Assembly: GCA_035552735.1 (NCBI GenBank)
Contig: DASZKX010000263.1
Span: 1-18,991 of the forward strand
Direction: 5' to 3'
DNA length: 18,991 bases
From: VAZQ01 sp035552735
GTDB taxonomy: Bacteria; Pseudomonadota; Alphaproteobacteria; Rhizobiales; Xanthobacteraceae
Position numbers and translations under genes: made by a program
The notes under the pieces: generated by a model
The model's database searches: none
What the model was told of the DNA's origin: nothing
The model's input: the letters and a program-made list of their open reading frames with translations, nothing else
Shown: piece by piece, positions 1-6,907 of the stretch
How positions within the stretch are numbered: the first letter of the stretch is position 1
Layout: each line of letters opens with the position of its first letter

Positions 1-461
1 CCGATATCGATCTTATCGGCCTTGAGGATGATCGATGTCCGCCCGGTCACGAGCTCGCCGACGCGGCTGGCGCGAAACCCTCCGCCGACGGCAACGCGTT
101 GCGTGTCCTTCCAGCCCTTCAACTTGAGATAGCGTCGAATAACCAGAGCGAGCTCCTGCGAGAAATCTTCGATCGCGCCATGGATAATCGCCGCGGCCTC
201 CGGCTCTCCCCGGTCTAGAAGCTCGTCGAGCTGCTTGCGGCTGAGCTCGTCGCCGATGTCCTCACCGAGCGGATCGCCACCGTTCTGCCGCAGCGACTTG
301 CGCCAATTCTGGATGATCCCCCGGAAGGCGCCCTTGCTGGCACGGTCGCCGAGGAAGCCTTCGTCGTCCTTGAGCTCGATGTTGTAGCTGTCGAGATCGA
401 CTGAGGGCAGGCGGGTCGCGCCGTGGGCCGCCACCGCCGGCAGACTGGATCTTTCCGGCAC
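1..461 (-). CDS. ROK-related protein, N-terminal part (cut by left edge)
   Basis: Reading the minus strand from GTG at 461 gives at least 153 residues, open to the window edge. Visible stretches include LPSVDLDSYNIELKDDEGF near the N-terminus, ELALVIRRYLKLKGW at about 100-115 and VGGGFRASRVGELVTGR at about 124-140. I recognise these as the N-terminal half of a conserved alphaproteobacterial protein whose C-terminal half is a ROK (repressor/ORF/kinase) sugar-kinase-like fold. That half is not in the window, so kinase activity cannot be judged. GGAGG lies 5 nt before GTG 461. In-frame TTG 473 and GTG 491 are alternative starts. It diverges from the small gene at 651. The family call is from memory of related sequences; substrate and role are unknown. 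Confidence 0.6.
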   Translation of the reverse strand, partial: MPERSSLPAVAAHGATRLPSVDLDSYNIELKDDEGFLGDRASKGAFRGIIQNWRKSLRQNGGDPLGEDIGDELSRKQLDELLDRGEPEAAAIIHGAIEDFSQELALVIRRYLKLKGWKDTQRVAVGGGFRASRVGELVTGRTSIILKADKIDI

Positions 462-650
462 GAATTCCTCCAACGCCCTGTTCCTCCTCACCAACCTGCA
501 GCCCTGCGAATGGTTCACCCGACGGGTTGCGACACGATCCCTCAATCAAGCAGGCGGGATATTTGGACCGCCTTTGAAGGTCTGCGGAGGGAACCTTTTG
601 CGGTGAATGGAATTGCTTTGTCGAAGTGCAGCCAATTCCGGAGGCGTTAG
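462..650. other. Divergent intergenic region
   Basis: About 190 bp between the leftward ROK-related gene and the rightward small gene. It must hold both promoters. I see no convincing sigma-70 pair. A GGAACC at 590-595, 61 nt before the ATG at 651, resembles the -35 element of the alphaproteobacterial general stress sigma factor EcfG, but no CGTT lies at the right spacing. Short ORFs read here on either strand have no recognisable content. Confidence 0.4.
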
Positions 651-809
651 ATGTTCCTGCAGGAATTCAGCGAGCGCGCCGCAGAATGCATCCGCGTGGC
701 CGAGCGGGCGAAGTCGGAGCATGACCGCGATCTTTTCATCGAGCTGGCGCGCGCCTGGTGCGGCGTGAACGAGGAAGCGCCGAAAACCGAAACCCAGCCG
801 CGGCACTGA
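651..809 (+). CDS. Small hypothetical protein (52 aa)
   Basis: ATG 651 to TGA 807-809 encodes 52 residues beginning MFLQEFSERAAECIRVAERA. GGAGG at 640-644 sits 6 nt before the ATG, which is why this start is preferred. The pattern (an ERAAECIRVAERA helix, then DLFIELARAWCGV) resembles the many 50-80-residue rhizobial proteins of the type ERA.ECR.LAE...LA..W. Their function is unknown. It is predicted soluble and largely alpha-helical, with no signal peptide or membrane segment. It lies 24 nt upstream of the DUF6496-type gene and could be cotranscribed with it. Its length is below many annotation cut-offs. Confidence rests on the ribosome-binding site and the familiar amphipathic pattern, not on a search. 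Confidence 0.55.
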   Translation: MFLQEFSERAAECIRVAERAKSEHDRDLFIELARAWCGVNEEAPKTETQPRH

Positions 810-833
810 TCGGCATCGATTCGAGAGGAATCC

Positions 834-1028
834 ATGGCTCGCAAATATTCCCGCGCCGCATCCAAGGACGTCCGCGGCGCGATGCGCAAGCGCAAGCATG
901 GGACCCTCGAGCGGGGCAAGGGCGGCAAGGGCGGGAAGGTGAAGAGTCGCAAGCAGGCGATCGCCATCGGTCTCTCGGAGGCGCGCAAGAAGGGCAAGAA
1001 AGTCCCCAAGCGCAAGTCGAAGCGCTAG
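834..1028 (+). CDS. DUF6496-type small basic protein (64 aa)
   Basis: ATG 834 to TAG 1026-1028 encodes 64 residues, about 40% of them Lys or Arg. It begins MARKYSRAASKDV and contains the signature KSRKQAIAIGLSEARKKG at about 37-54, which I recognise from the DUF6496 family of small proteins common in Bradyrhizobium and relatives. GAGAGGA just upstream of the ATG serves as ribosome-binding site. Charge and size suggest binding to nucleic acid or another polyanion, but this is inference; the family has no established role known to me. The C-terminus is a Lys/Arg tail (KKVPKRKSKR). The gene follows the 52-residue ORF by 24 nt. Confidence in the coding call is high, in function none. Confidence 0.85.
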   Translation: MARKYSRAASKDVRGAMRKRKHGTLERGKGGKGGKVKSRKQAIAIGLSEARKKGKKVPKRKSKR

Positions 1029-1130
1029 ACGCTGCCATCGTCTTGTCTTGGCTGTGCCGCCCGTGGCGGTGGAACCAAAAATCCCTCTCAGACTTTTTGT
1101 ACGTGCACGGGAAGTGATTTGGAGGCTCAG

Positions 1131-1319
1131 ATGGCTTGTACGCCCGCCCAGCAAGCGCTCGATCAAGCACAGTCGACCGCCTTTATGCGCAATTTCTATG
1201 CCTCTTTGGGCATGAGAGAGCTCACGCTCGAGCGCGCCATTCGCCACGGCAAGAGAGTGCACGCCGCGCCTCCGCGGCTGGCCCCACGGCGGCGCCGCGG
1301 TCGTCCGTGTCGAAAGTGA
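1131..1319 (+). CDS. Small hypothetical protein (62 aa)
   Basis: ATG 1131 to TGA 1317-1319 encodes 62 residues starting MACTPAQQALDQAQSTAFM and ending in an Arg/Pro-rich tail. GGAGG at 1121-1125 lies 5 nt before the ATG, a well placed Shine-Dalgarno. A GGAACC at 1071-1076 followed after 17 nt by CTTT would fit a promoter of the EcfG type with one mismatch in the -10, giving a start near 1103. I do not recognise the protein. The low-complexity basic C-terminus could be an out-of-frame high-GC artefact, so only the first two thirds look protein-like. It lies 39 nt before the exported protein at 1359. Confidence 0.45.
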   Translation: MACTPAQQALDQAQSTAFMRNFYASLGMRELTLERAIRHGKRVHAAPPRLAPRRRRGRPCRK

Positions 1320-1358
1320 TCCATTGTCGGCTGCCCTCTCTGCCGGAAGGAGGAAACC

Positions 1359-1754
1359 ATGACGCTTGCCCGCCTGTTGCTCGCCGTTGCCTCGCCTATG
1401 AGCGTCATCGGGCTCGCCTTGATGGTGCCGGCGGCGAATGCGCGAGACAACGGGCAATGGGGTGACAAGCCCGCGCTTGTCCGGCAGTGGTTCCAATCCC
1501 TTATGCAGCCGGACAATCCGTATCTGTCGTGTTGCGGCGAAGCCGATGCCTATGAGGCGGATACGTTCGAGATCGATGGTGATCACTATGTGGCCATCAT
1601 CACGGACGGCAAGGGTGTGCTGCCACCTGGGACCCGGATCGCCGTTCCGAACGAGAAGATGAAGTGGGACAAGGGAAACCCGACCGGACACGGCATCGTG
1701 TTCATCGGGACGCGGGGAGAAGTGTACTGCTACGTCACGCCGGGAGGCGTGTAG
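1359..1754 (+). CDS. Exported conserved hypothetical protein (131 aa)
   Basis: ATG 1359 with GGAAGGAGG just upstream, ending at TAG 1752-1754. Residues 1-28 form a signal peptide: MTLAR, a hydrophobic stretch, then an A-N-A cleavage site before RDNGQW. The mature part has WFQSLMQPD at about 44-52, a Cys pair SCCGEADAY at about 57-65, KWDKGNPTGHGIVF at about 102-115 and VYCYVTPGG at the C-terminus. I recognise the pattern from small periplasmic hypothetical proteins widespread in Bradyrhizobiaceae. Three cysteines (58, 59, 124) could form a disulfide after export. Function is unknown. It stands alone in the local small-gene group as the only exported member. Confidence 0.85.
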   Translation: MTLARLLLAVASPMSVIGLALMVPAANARDNGQWGDKPALVRQWFQSLMQPDNPYLSCCGEADAYEADTFEIDGDHYVAIITDGKGVLPPGTRIAVPNEKMKWDKGNPTGHGIVFIGTRGEVYCYVTPGGV

Positions 1755-1834
1755 CGGCGCCGGGGCGCGCCCGCGCCATCCCCTCCCGCAGCCTTCGCTC
1801 CGGCGCGCAGCTCCAGTCCGCAAAGGAGGTCGAC

Positions 1835-2165
1835 ATGGCATCGCGCGCGTACTGGAAGGGCTATCTGCGGCTTTCGCTCGTGACCTGCCCGATCGAGCTG
1901 TTTCCCGCCGTTACGCAATCCGAAAAGACCCATTTTCATCAGATCAACACCGAGACCGGCCATCGTCTGCGACAGCAAATGGTGGACGAAACGACTGGCG
2001 ACGTGGTGGACAAGCAGCACAAGGGCCGTGGCTACGAGCTCGCGAAAGGACGCTACGTCCAGATCGGCGCTTCGCCGCAGTGTGCACGGCGAGCGCCGCC
2101 GCAAAGCACCCGCGCGCGGAGACGGAAGGAAGAAGGCCGTGCGGCGGAGCAGAAAGGCGGCATAA
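1835..2165 (+). pseudogene. ku: Ku DNA end-binding protein, internally deleted
   Basis: AAAGGAGGT precedes ATG 1835. Codons 1-77 are a good Ku N-terminus (MASRAYWKGYLRLSLVTCPI, then EKTHFHQINTETG and KGRGYELAKGRYVQI). Immediately after, at about 2066-2069, the reading that matches Ku moves to another frame. From 2067 that frame gives ALRRSVHGERRRK and a Lys/Arg/Ala tail to TAA 2163-2165, which is the characteristic C-terminal segment of bacterial Ku. Full-length bacterial Ku is about 260-300 residues, so roughly 160-190 central residues, covering most of the DNA-encircling core and the dimer region, are missing. The original frame runs on without homology to 2473. Bacterial Ku works with LigD in non-homologous end joining; this copy cannot. 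No ligD is in the window. Confidence 0.85.
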
Positions 2166-2303
2166 GGGAGGGTGCGCGTGCCGAACGCGTATTGCGTTGC
2201 CGAAGACGCCGGGTTCTGTTGTTGATAATTGCGAAAACAGCGTCTTTGTGGATTGCGGCGCAGGGCGGGGTCTCCTACCAACGCCGCGAGCGGAGGGAGG
2301 GAA

Positions 2304-2317
2304 CCGACAGGAGTCGG
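2304..2317. other. Small hairpin
   Basis: CCGAC (2304-2308), loop AGGA, GTCGG (2313-2317). It is a short perfect stem between the Ku remnant and treY, with no T run. It could contribute to RNA 3'-end structure but may be chance. Confidence 0.25.
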
Positions 2318-2330
2318 CACGACGTCCGCG

Positions 2331-2365
2331 AGGCCGTCCGGCCCGCGCGAGATCCCGGACGGCCT
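2331..2365. terminator. Hairpin between converging Ku remnant and treY
   Basis: AGGCCGTCCGG (2331-2341) pairs perfectly with CCGGACGGCCT (2355-2365), an 11-bp stem with a 13-nt loop. It begins 1 nt beyond the treY stop codon (2367-2369, minus strand). On the plus strand it is followed by TTTC, on the minus strand by no T run. Its position suits a transcription end for the long leftward operon and possibly a shared bidirectional terminator, though the missing U tract makes purely intrinsic termination uncertain. Confidence 0.6.
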
Positions 2366-2366
2366 T

Positions 2367-5150
2367 TCAATTGGTGCGACGGGGTTCGCGAGCCCGCAGC
2401 ACCGCGATCGGCAGTGCGTCGAAGGTCTCGGACACGGCAAGTTCAGGCCCCTGCGCCGGCTCCCGCTCGGTGAGCAGTTGTTGCAGCGCCGAAAAACCCT
2501 CGGCCACTACGGTGGCGTTCCAGTCGTGGCGCGTCGGCCAGCAAAGGCCGCCTTGGGTCGAGCGTTTGAACCATCGCCCCACGATGACGAGTACCGCGTC
2601 CCCTTCGTGGCAGCGCGCGAAGGCCACGATCTCGTCGGCATCACGTCCCTTGACCGCCAGTGGCCGATAGTCGCCGACGCTGAACACGTTCGCCATCTCC
2701 TGACGTAGCGCCAAGAGGCGCGCCGTGAGCGCAAGCTTGATCCGGCCGTCGGGCCACGCTTTCGCCAATGCCGTCCAATCGACGCTCGCGGTCAGCGATC
2801 GCAGGGCGTGGGCGCGTGCCGGGAAGTCGATCGGGCGCCGGTTGTCCGGATCGACCAACGACAAGTCCCAGAGTTCTGTGCCCTGATAGAAGTCAGGCAC
2901 GCCCGGCATGGTGACCTTGAGGGTGACCTGTGTCAGACTGTTGAGCGCGCCCAGCAATGCGGTCCGATCCGCGAAGCCGCCGAACGACGCGATGAATTCC
3001 GCGGATCGCGCCGGGTCGAGAAGCTCCTTGACGAAGCCCTTGAGTCCTGATTCGTAGCGCTCGTCCGGATCGAGCCAGCTTGTTTGCTCCTTGCCCTCGC
3101 GCGCCGCCTTGATCGCGAATGCCTGCATTCGCTCGCTCAAGCTCGCGCCCGCACCGTTTGGCGTCCAGGCGCCCAGCAGGGCTTGGTAAATCATGTATTC
3201 ATGGGCTGCCGAGGGAGTGCGTCCTGGCTCCGACGCCGTCACCAACGGGGCGTTCATGGTTTGCCAGGTCGCAACGGCCTGCACCCAGTCAACGGGCATC
3301 TCGGAAAGGCACAACAATCGGGCGCGGGCATCCTCGCCACGTTTGGTGTCATGAGTCGCGGTGGCGGTGAGACCGTGCGGGGCTTGCGCGTTGCGGCCTT
3401 TCATCAAGGTGTGGAAATCCGCGACCGCGAGCGGACCAGCGGCGGGGTTGCCGCCGACCTCATTGAGCGCGATTAGCCGATGGTAGCGATAGAACGCGGT
3501 GTCCTCCAGGGATTTCGCCATCATCGGGCCGGTGAACTGCTGCACCTTGAGAGCAAAACGTCGCACCCGCGCGGCATTGCGGCGGGTCTCACGGCTACCG
3601 ATCAGATCGAGCGTGAGGACATCGTGCAGGAAATCGAAGATCCCGTCCTCCGCGCCGCGCCATTGGGCGCGCGCCGCGGTGAGCGCCGCTTCGATGATGG
3701 CACGATCGTCCGGCGATGCGCCGGCGGCGGTTATGTAGGTGCGATAGACCGGGAAATGCAAAATGAACAGCGCCAGTGCCGCGCGCAGGCGCGCATAGCT
3801 GTGATCGCGGGTGCGAAAGTCGCCGGCGGCGACGCGGGCGAGCAGGTGGGCCAGCGCCGTGAACTCGGCGGCCAGAATGTTCTCCAGGACCTGATGCTTG
3901 GCCTCCTGCAGAATCTGCTCGAACGCGCGGTCGTCGTGGCTGATATCGCGCCACGCCCGATCGAGCACCGCAAGCCCGCGGCCGTCCAAGAGCAGGCGCG
4001 AGATCACGTTGAGCCATTCGTAGCCCGTCGTTCCGGCGACGCCAGGAAACTGCGGCAGCGGCTCGTTCTCGCCCAGGATCTTTTCCATGACGACATAGAG
4101 CGCGCAGTCCGACGGGTGCCGGGCGCGGATGAAGTCCTGCAAACGCTGGCCGTATTGCGCCGGATCGAGAAGCCCGTCGATATGATCGAGTCGCAAGCCC
4201 TGCAGCGCGCCGCTCGCGATCAGCCGCCCGACCAGTCCGTGGATCGCGGTGAATGTCGTCTCATCCTCGACCCGCAGCCCCGCGAGCGAGCTGATGTCGA
4301 AGAAGCGTCGGTAGTTGAGGTCGGTCGCGGCCAGCCGCCAATGGGCCAGCCGATAATGTTGGCCCTCGAGCAGATGATGTAGATTGGCCAGCGCGGGCGT
4401 TCCCGGTGCGGTCGGCCGGAACGCCGCGAGGCCACGCTCAATCACCTCGCTGCCGCCGCTTTCCGCCAGCGCGCCTTTCAGTCGTTGCGCCGCATCACGC
4501 GTAAGCCCGCGCTGTTGAAATTCAGTCGCCAGCACGAGCAGCCGGCTGCCTATCGGGCACACATCGGCCTGTGCGGCGGTTACTGCCCTGCGCAGGATCT
4601 CCCCATACCGGTCGGGCCGGATCGGAAGCCGGTGCTCGTAATACCAGGTCGAAAAGCTGCCTCCGCCGGCGTCATAGCGAAGCTCGATCTCGCCGCGTTC
4701 GAGCGCTTCGCCGTAGGACCGGCCGAGAATCGGTAGCAGCACACGGCCGGTTCGCCCGATGGCATGAGTCTTCCAGTCGATATCGAAGGCGGCCGCATGA
4801 GGCGAATTCGGGCCCCATTCCAGGACGTCCAGCCACCAGGCATTGTCGGCGTAGTTGACCCCCATATGGTTGGGCACGAAATCGAGAATGAGGCCGATGT
4901 CCGCTCGCGCCAATGCGGCGCCCAACCGGCGGAAAGCGGGCTCGCCGCCGAGCTCGGGATTGAATGCATTGTAATCGACCACATCGTAGCCATGGGTGCT
5001 GCCGGCGCGCGCCTTCAGGAACGGCGAGGCATAGAGGTGACTGATGCCGAGCGCCTTGAGATACGGAATGATGGCCGCCGCCTGCTCGAAGCCGAAGCTC
5101 GCATTGAGCTGCACCCGATAGGTGGCGATCGGCAGCGACGGCGGCGGCAT
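2367..5150 (-). CDS. treY: Maltooligosyl trehalose synthase
   Basis: A 927-residue cytoplasmic GH13 enzyme (subfamily 26) that isomerises the reducing-end alpha-1,4 bond of a maltodextrin to alpha,alpha-1,1, making maltooligosyltrehalose for TreZ. Seen: TYRVQLNASFGFEQ at 10-23, LILDFVPNHMGVN at 87-99, nucleophile Asp322 in GLRLDHIDGL, acid/base Glu356 in VVMEKIL, Asp601 in TATHDTKRGEDAR, the TreY-typical MMAKSLEDTAFYRY at about 543-556 and PGVPDFYQGTELWD at 749-762. Length is close to normal for the family. The reading frame is open upstream to 5456, but ATG 5150 is chosen because it starts the conserved N-terminus, has GGAG 7 nt before it and overlaps the treZ stop by one base (TAATG). It is the last gene of the operon. 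Confidence 0.97.
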   Translation of the reverse strand: MPPPSLPIATYRVQLNASFGFEQAAAIIPYLKALGISHLYASPFLKARAGSTHGYDVVDYNAFNPELGGEPAFRRLGAALARADIGLILDFVPNHMGVNYADNAWWLDVLEWGPNSPHAAAFDIDWKTHAIGRTGRVLLPILGRSYGEALERGEIELRYDAGGGSFSTWYYEHRLPIRPDRYGEILRRAVTAAQADVCPIGSRLLVLATEFQQRGLTRDAAQRLKGALAESGGSEVIERGLAAFRPTAPGTPALANLHHLLEGQHYRLAHWRLAATDLNYRRFFDISSLAGLRVEDETTFTAIHGLVGRLIASGALQGLRLDHIDGLLDPAQYGQRLQDFIRARHPSDCALYVVMEKILGENEPLPQFPGVAGTTGYEWLNVISRLLLDGRGLAVLDRAWRDISHDDRAFEQILQEAKHQVLENILAAEFTALAHLLARVAAGDFRTRDHSYARLRAALALFILHFPVYRTYITAAGASPDDRAIIEAALTAARAQWRGAEDGIFDFLHDVLTLDLIGSRETRRNAARVRRFALKVQQFTGPMMAKSLEDTAFYRYHRLIALNEVGGNPAAGPLAVADFHTLMKGRNAQAPHGLTATATHDTKRGEDARARLLCLSEMPVDWVQAVATWQTMNAPLVTASEPGRTPSAAHEYMIYQALLGAWTPNGAGASLSERMQAFAIKAAREGKEQTSWLDPDERYESGLKGFVKELLDPARSAEFIASFGGFADRTALLGALNSLTQVTLKVTMPGVPDFYQGTELWDLSLVDPDNRRPIDFPARAHALRSLTASVDWTALAKAWPDGRIKLALTARLLALRQEMANVFSVGDYRPLAVKGRDADEIVAFARCHEGDAVLVIVGRWFKRSTQGGLCWPTRHDWNATVVAEGFSALQQLLTEREPAQGPELAVSETFDALPIAVLRAREPRRTN

Positions 5151-6907
5151 TATTTCGCTCCGATGCTCCAGAACACCGACCATGCGGGCAATGTTTCGCC
5201 GGGATTGCCGCCCCAGATTGGTGTTCCGGCTGGCCTGCGTTGCGGCGTTGTCTTCTCGGCGGACAAATTGGCGAGCAGAAAGAGTTGACTGCCGTCGCCG
5301 AGCTGCCAATCTGCAGTCAGAACGTGGTCGTCCCATTGAGCGGTCCCGAAGGCAGCCCCGGCGAGCCGGGGCACGATGATCGCCCGGCGCGTGCTCAACA
5401 AGTCGCGCACCAGCGCCAGCCGCCGTTGTCCCGCCGGCGTCTCGCGCACCTCCCAATCGAGGACGGCCGATCGAAAGGTGTCCTCCGTCAGCGGATCCGG
5501 AATGTCGTCGCCGAGCAATTCGTAGGCCGACTTAAACTCCGCGCGCCGCCCTTGGCGAACCGCATCCGCTAGATCGCCGTGAAAATCGCAGAAGAATGGA
5601 AACGGTCTGCAAGAGGCCCATTCCTCGCCCATGAACAGGAGCGGCACCATTGGGGCCAGCAGCGTGACGGCAAGGGCGGCCGCGACCGCGGCGTCGTCGG
5701 CCTGGAGGCGGTCGCCCAACGGACGATTGCCGATCTGATCATGGTTCTGCAGGAAATTCACGAACGCAGTCGGAGGCAGCGCGCCGAAGGGCTCCCCGCG
5801 CGCGCGGCCGCCGCGATGCGGGGAGGGTTCGCCCTGATAGGCGAAGCCCGCCGACAGGGTGCGGGCCAGATGGCGGCGCGGGTCCGGCGCATAGTCCTGG
5901 TAATAGCCGATGCGCTCGCCGGTCAGTAGGACGTGCCAGGCATGATGATAATCATCGTTCCATTGGGCGCGATATTTTCCGTGCGGCGGATTGCGGGCGG
6001 GATCGAGCAATTGGGCACGGTTGTCGTCGTTTTCCAGCACCAGATGGATTGAGCGTCCGCTCGCGCTCGCCAGAATCCCGACCGCCTGGCTCAGCTCGGT
6101 GAGCAACAAGGTCTGCCCCGGTTCCGGAATGGTATGAACGGCATCGAGGCGCAGGCCGTCGAAACGATAGCGTCCGAGCCAGTGCAGCGCATTGTCGATC
6201 GCGAAAGCACGCACCTCCGGCAGCCGGTAGTCGATGGCCTGCCCCCAGGGGGTGCGGGCCGGAACGAAGAAATCGGGCGCATACCGGGCCAGATAGTTTC
6301 CCTCCGGGCCGAAGTGATTGTAGACGACGTCGAGAAAGACCATCAGGCCGCGCAAATGGGCTTCGTCGATCAGGGCCTTGAGGTCCTCGGGGCGTCCATA
6401 GCTGCTGTCAGGCGCGTAGGGTAACACGCCGTCGTAGCCCCAATTGCGCGCGCCGGCGAAATCGGCGATTGGCATCAGCTCGATCGCGGTCAAGCCGGTC
6501 TCGACCACATGGTCGAGCTTTTCGATGGCGCCGCGAAAGCTGCCGGCGGGCGTGTACGTCCCGGTATGCAGCTCGAGCAGTACGGTGTCCTGCCACGGCC
6601 GGCCGCGCCATTCCGCGGCACGCCAGACATAGTGCTCGTGATCGATGACTTCGCTCGGACCGGAAACGTCCCCGGGCTGGAAGCCGGATGCCGGATCCGG
6701 CACCGCGAGCGCGCCGTCGATGCGAAACTTGTAAAGCGTGCCGGCCTGCGCCTCCTGAACGGCGATCTCGTGCCAGCCGCCCGGCAGCACGCGCATCGGA
6801 TGGGGAACGCCGAGCAGCAGCTCGACCCGCCGCGCCGCCGGAGCCCATAGCCGAAACGTGACCCCGGCGCCGGTCAATTCCGCCCCGAAGCGAACGCGGC
6901 GGCTCAC
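5150..6907 (-). CDS. treZ: Maltooligosyl trehalose trehalohydrolase
   Basis: A 585-residue GH13 enzyme (subfamily 10) that releases trehalose from maltooligosyltrehalose made by TreY. An N-terminal beta-sandwich (FGAELTGAGVTFRLWAP, about 7-23) precedes the barrel. Seen: FLDVVYNHFGPEGN at 191-204, nucleophile Asp255 in GLRLDAVH, acid/base Glu292 in LVLENDDN, Asp390 in LQNHDQIGNR, and PLLFMGEEWA downstream. Length matches the family. The start is GTG 6907: its GTGA overlaps the glgX stop by 4 nt and GGGGG lies 6 nt upstream. An in-frame extension to 7027 lies inside glgX and has no family homology. Coupling to glgX and treY suggests balanced expression of the glucan-to-trehalose branch. Confidence 0.97.
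   Translation of the reverse strand: MSRRVRFGAELTGAGVTFRLWAPAARRVELLLGVPHPMRVLPGGWHEIAVQEAQAGTLYKFRIDGALAVPDPASGFQPGDVSGPSEVIDHEHYVWRAAEWRGRPWQDTVLLELHTGTYTPAGSFRGAIEKLDHVVETGLTAIELMPIADFAGARNWGYDGVLPYAPDSSYGRPEDLKALIDEAHLRGLMVFLDVVYNHFGPEGNYLARYAPDFFVPARTPWGQAIDYRLPEVRAFAIDNALHWLGRYRFDGLRLDAVHTIPEPGQTLLLTELSQAVGILASASGRSIHLVLENDDNRAQLLDPARNPPHGKYRAQWNDDYHHAWHVLLTGERIGYYQDYAPDPRRHLARTLSAGFAYQGEPSPHRGGRARGEPFGALPPTAFVNFLQNHDQIGNRPLGDRLQADDAAVAAALAVTLLAPMVPLLFMGEEWASCRPFPFFCDFHGDLADAVRQGRRAEFKSAYELLGDDIPDPLTEDTFRSAVLDWEVRETPAGQRRLALVRDLLSTRRAIIVPRLAGAAFGTAQWDDHVLTADWQLGDGSQLFLLANLSAEKTTPQRRPAGTPIWGGNPGETLPAWSVFWSIGAK

Noticed and set aside
546..1841. A 431-codon open frame on the minus strand across the small genes
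   Set aside because: It has no recognisable protein content and conflicts with the DUF6496-type and exported protein genes, which have family-type sequence and good ribosome-binding sites.
5151..5456. Upstream extension of the treY frame by 102 codons
   Set aside because: It overlaps the 3' end of treZ and has no TreY homology; ATG 5150 with GGAG and TAATG coupling is the natural start.
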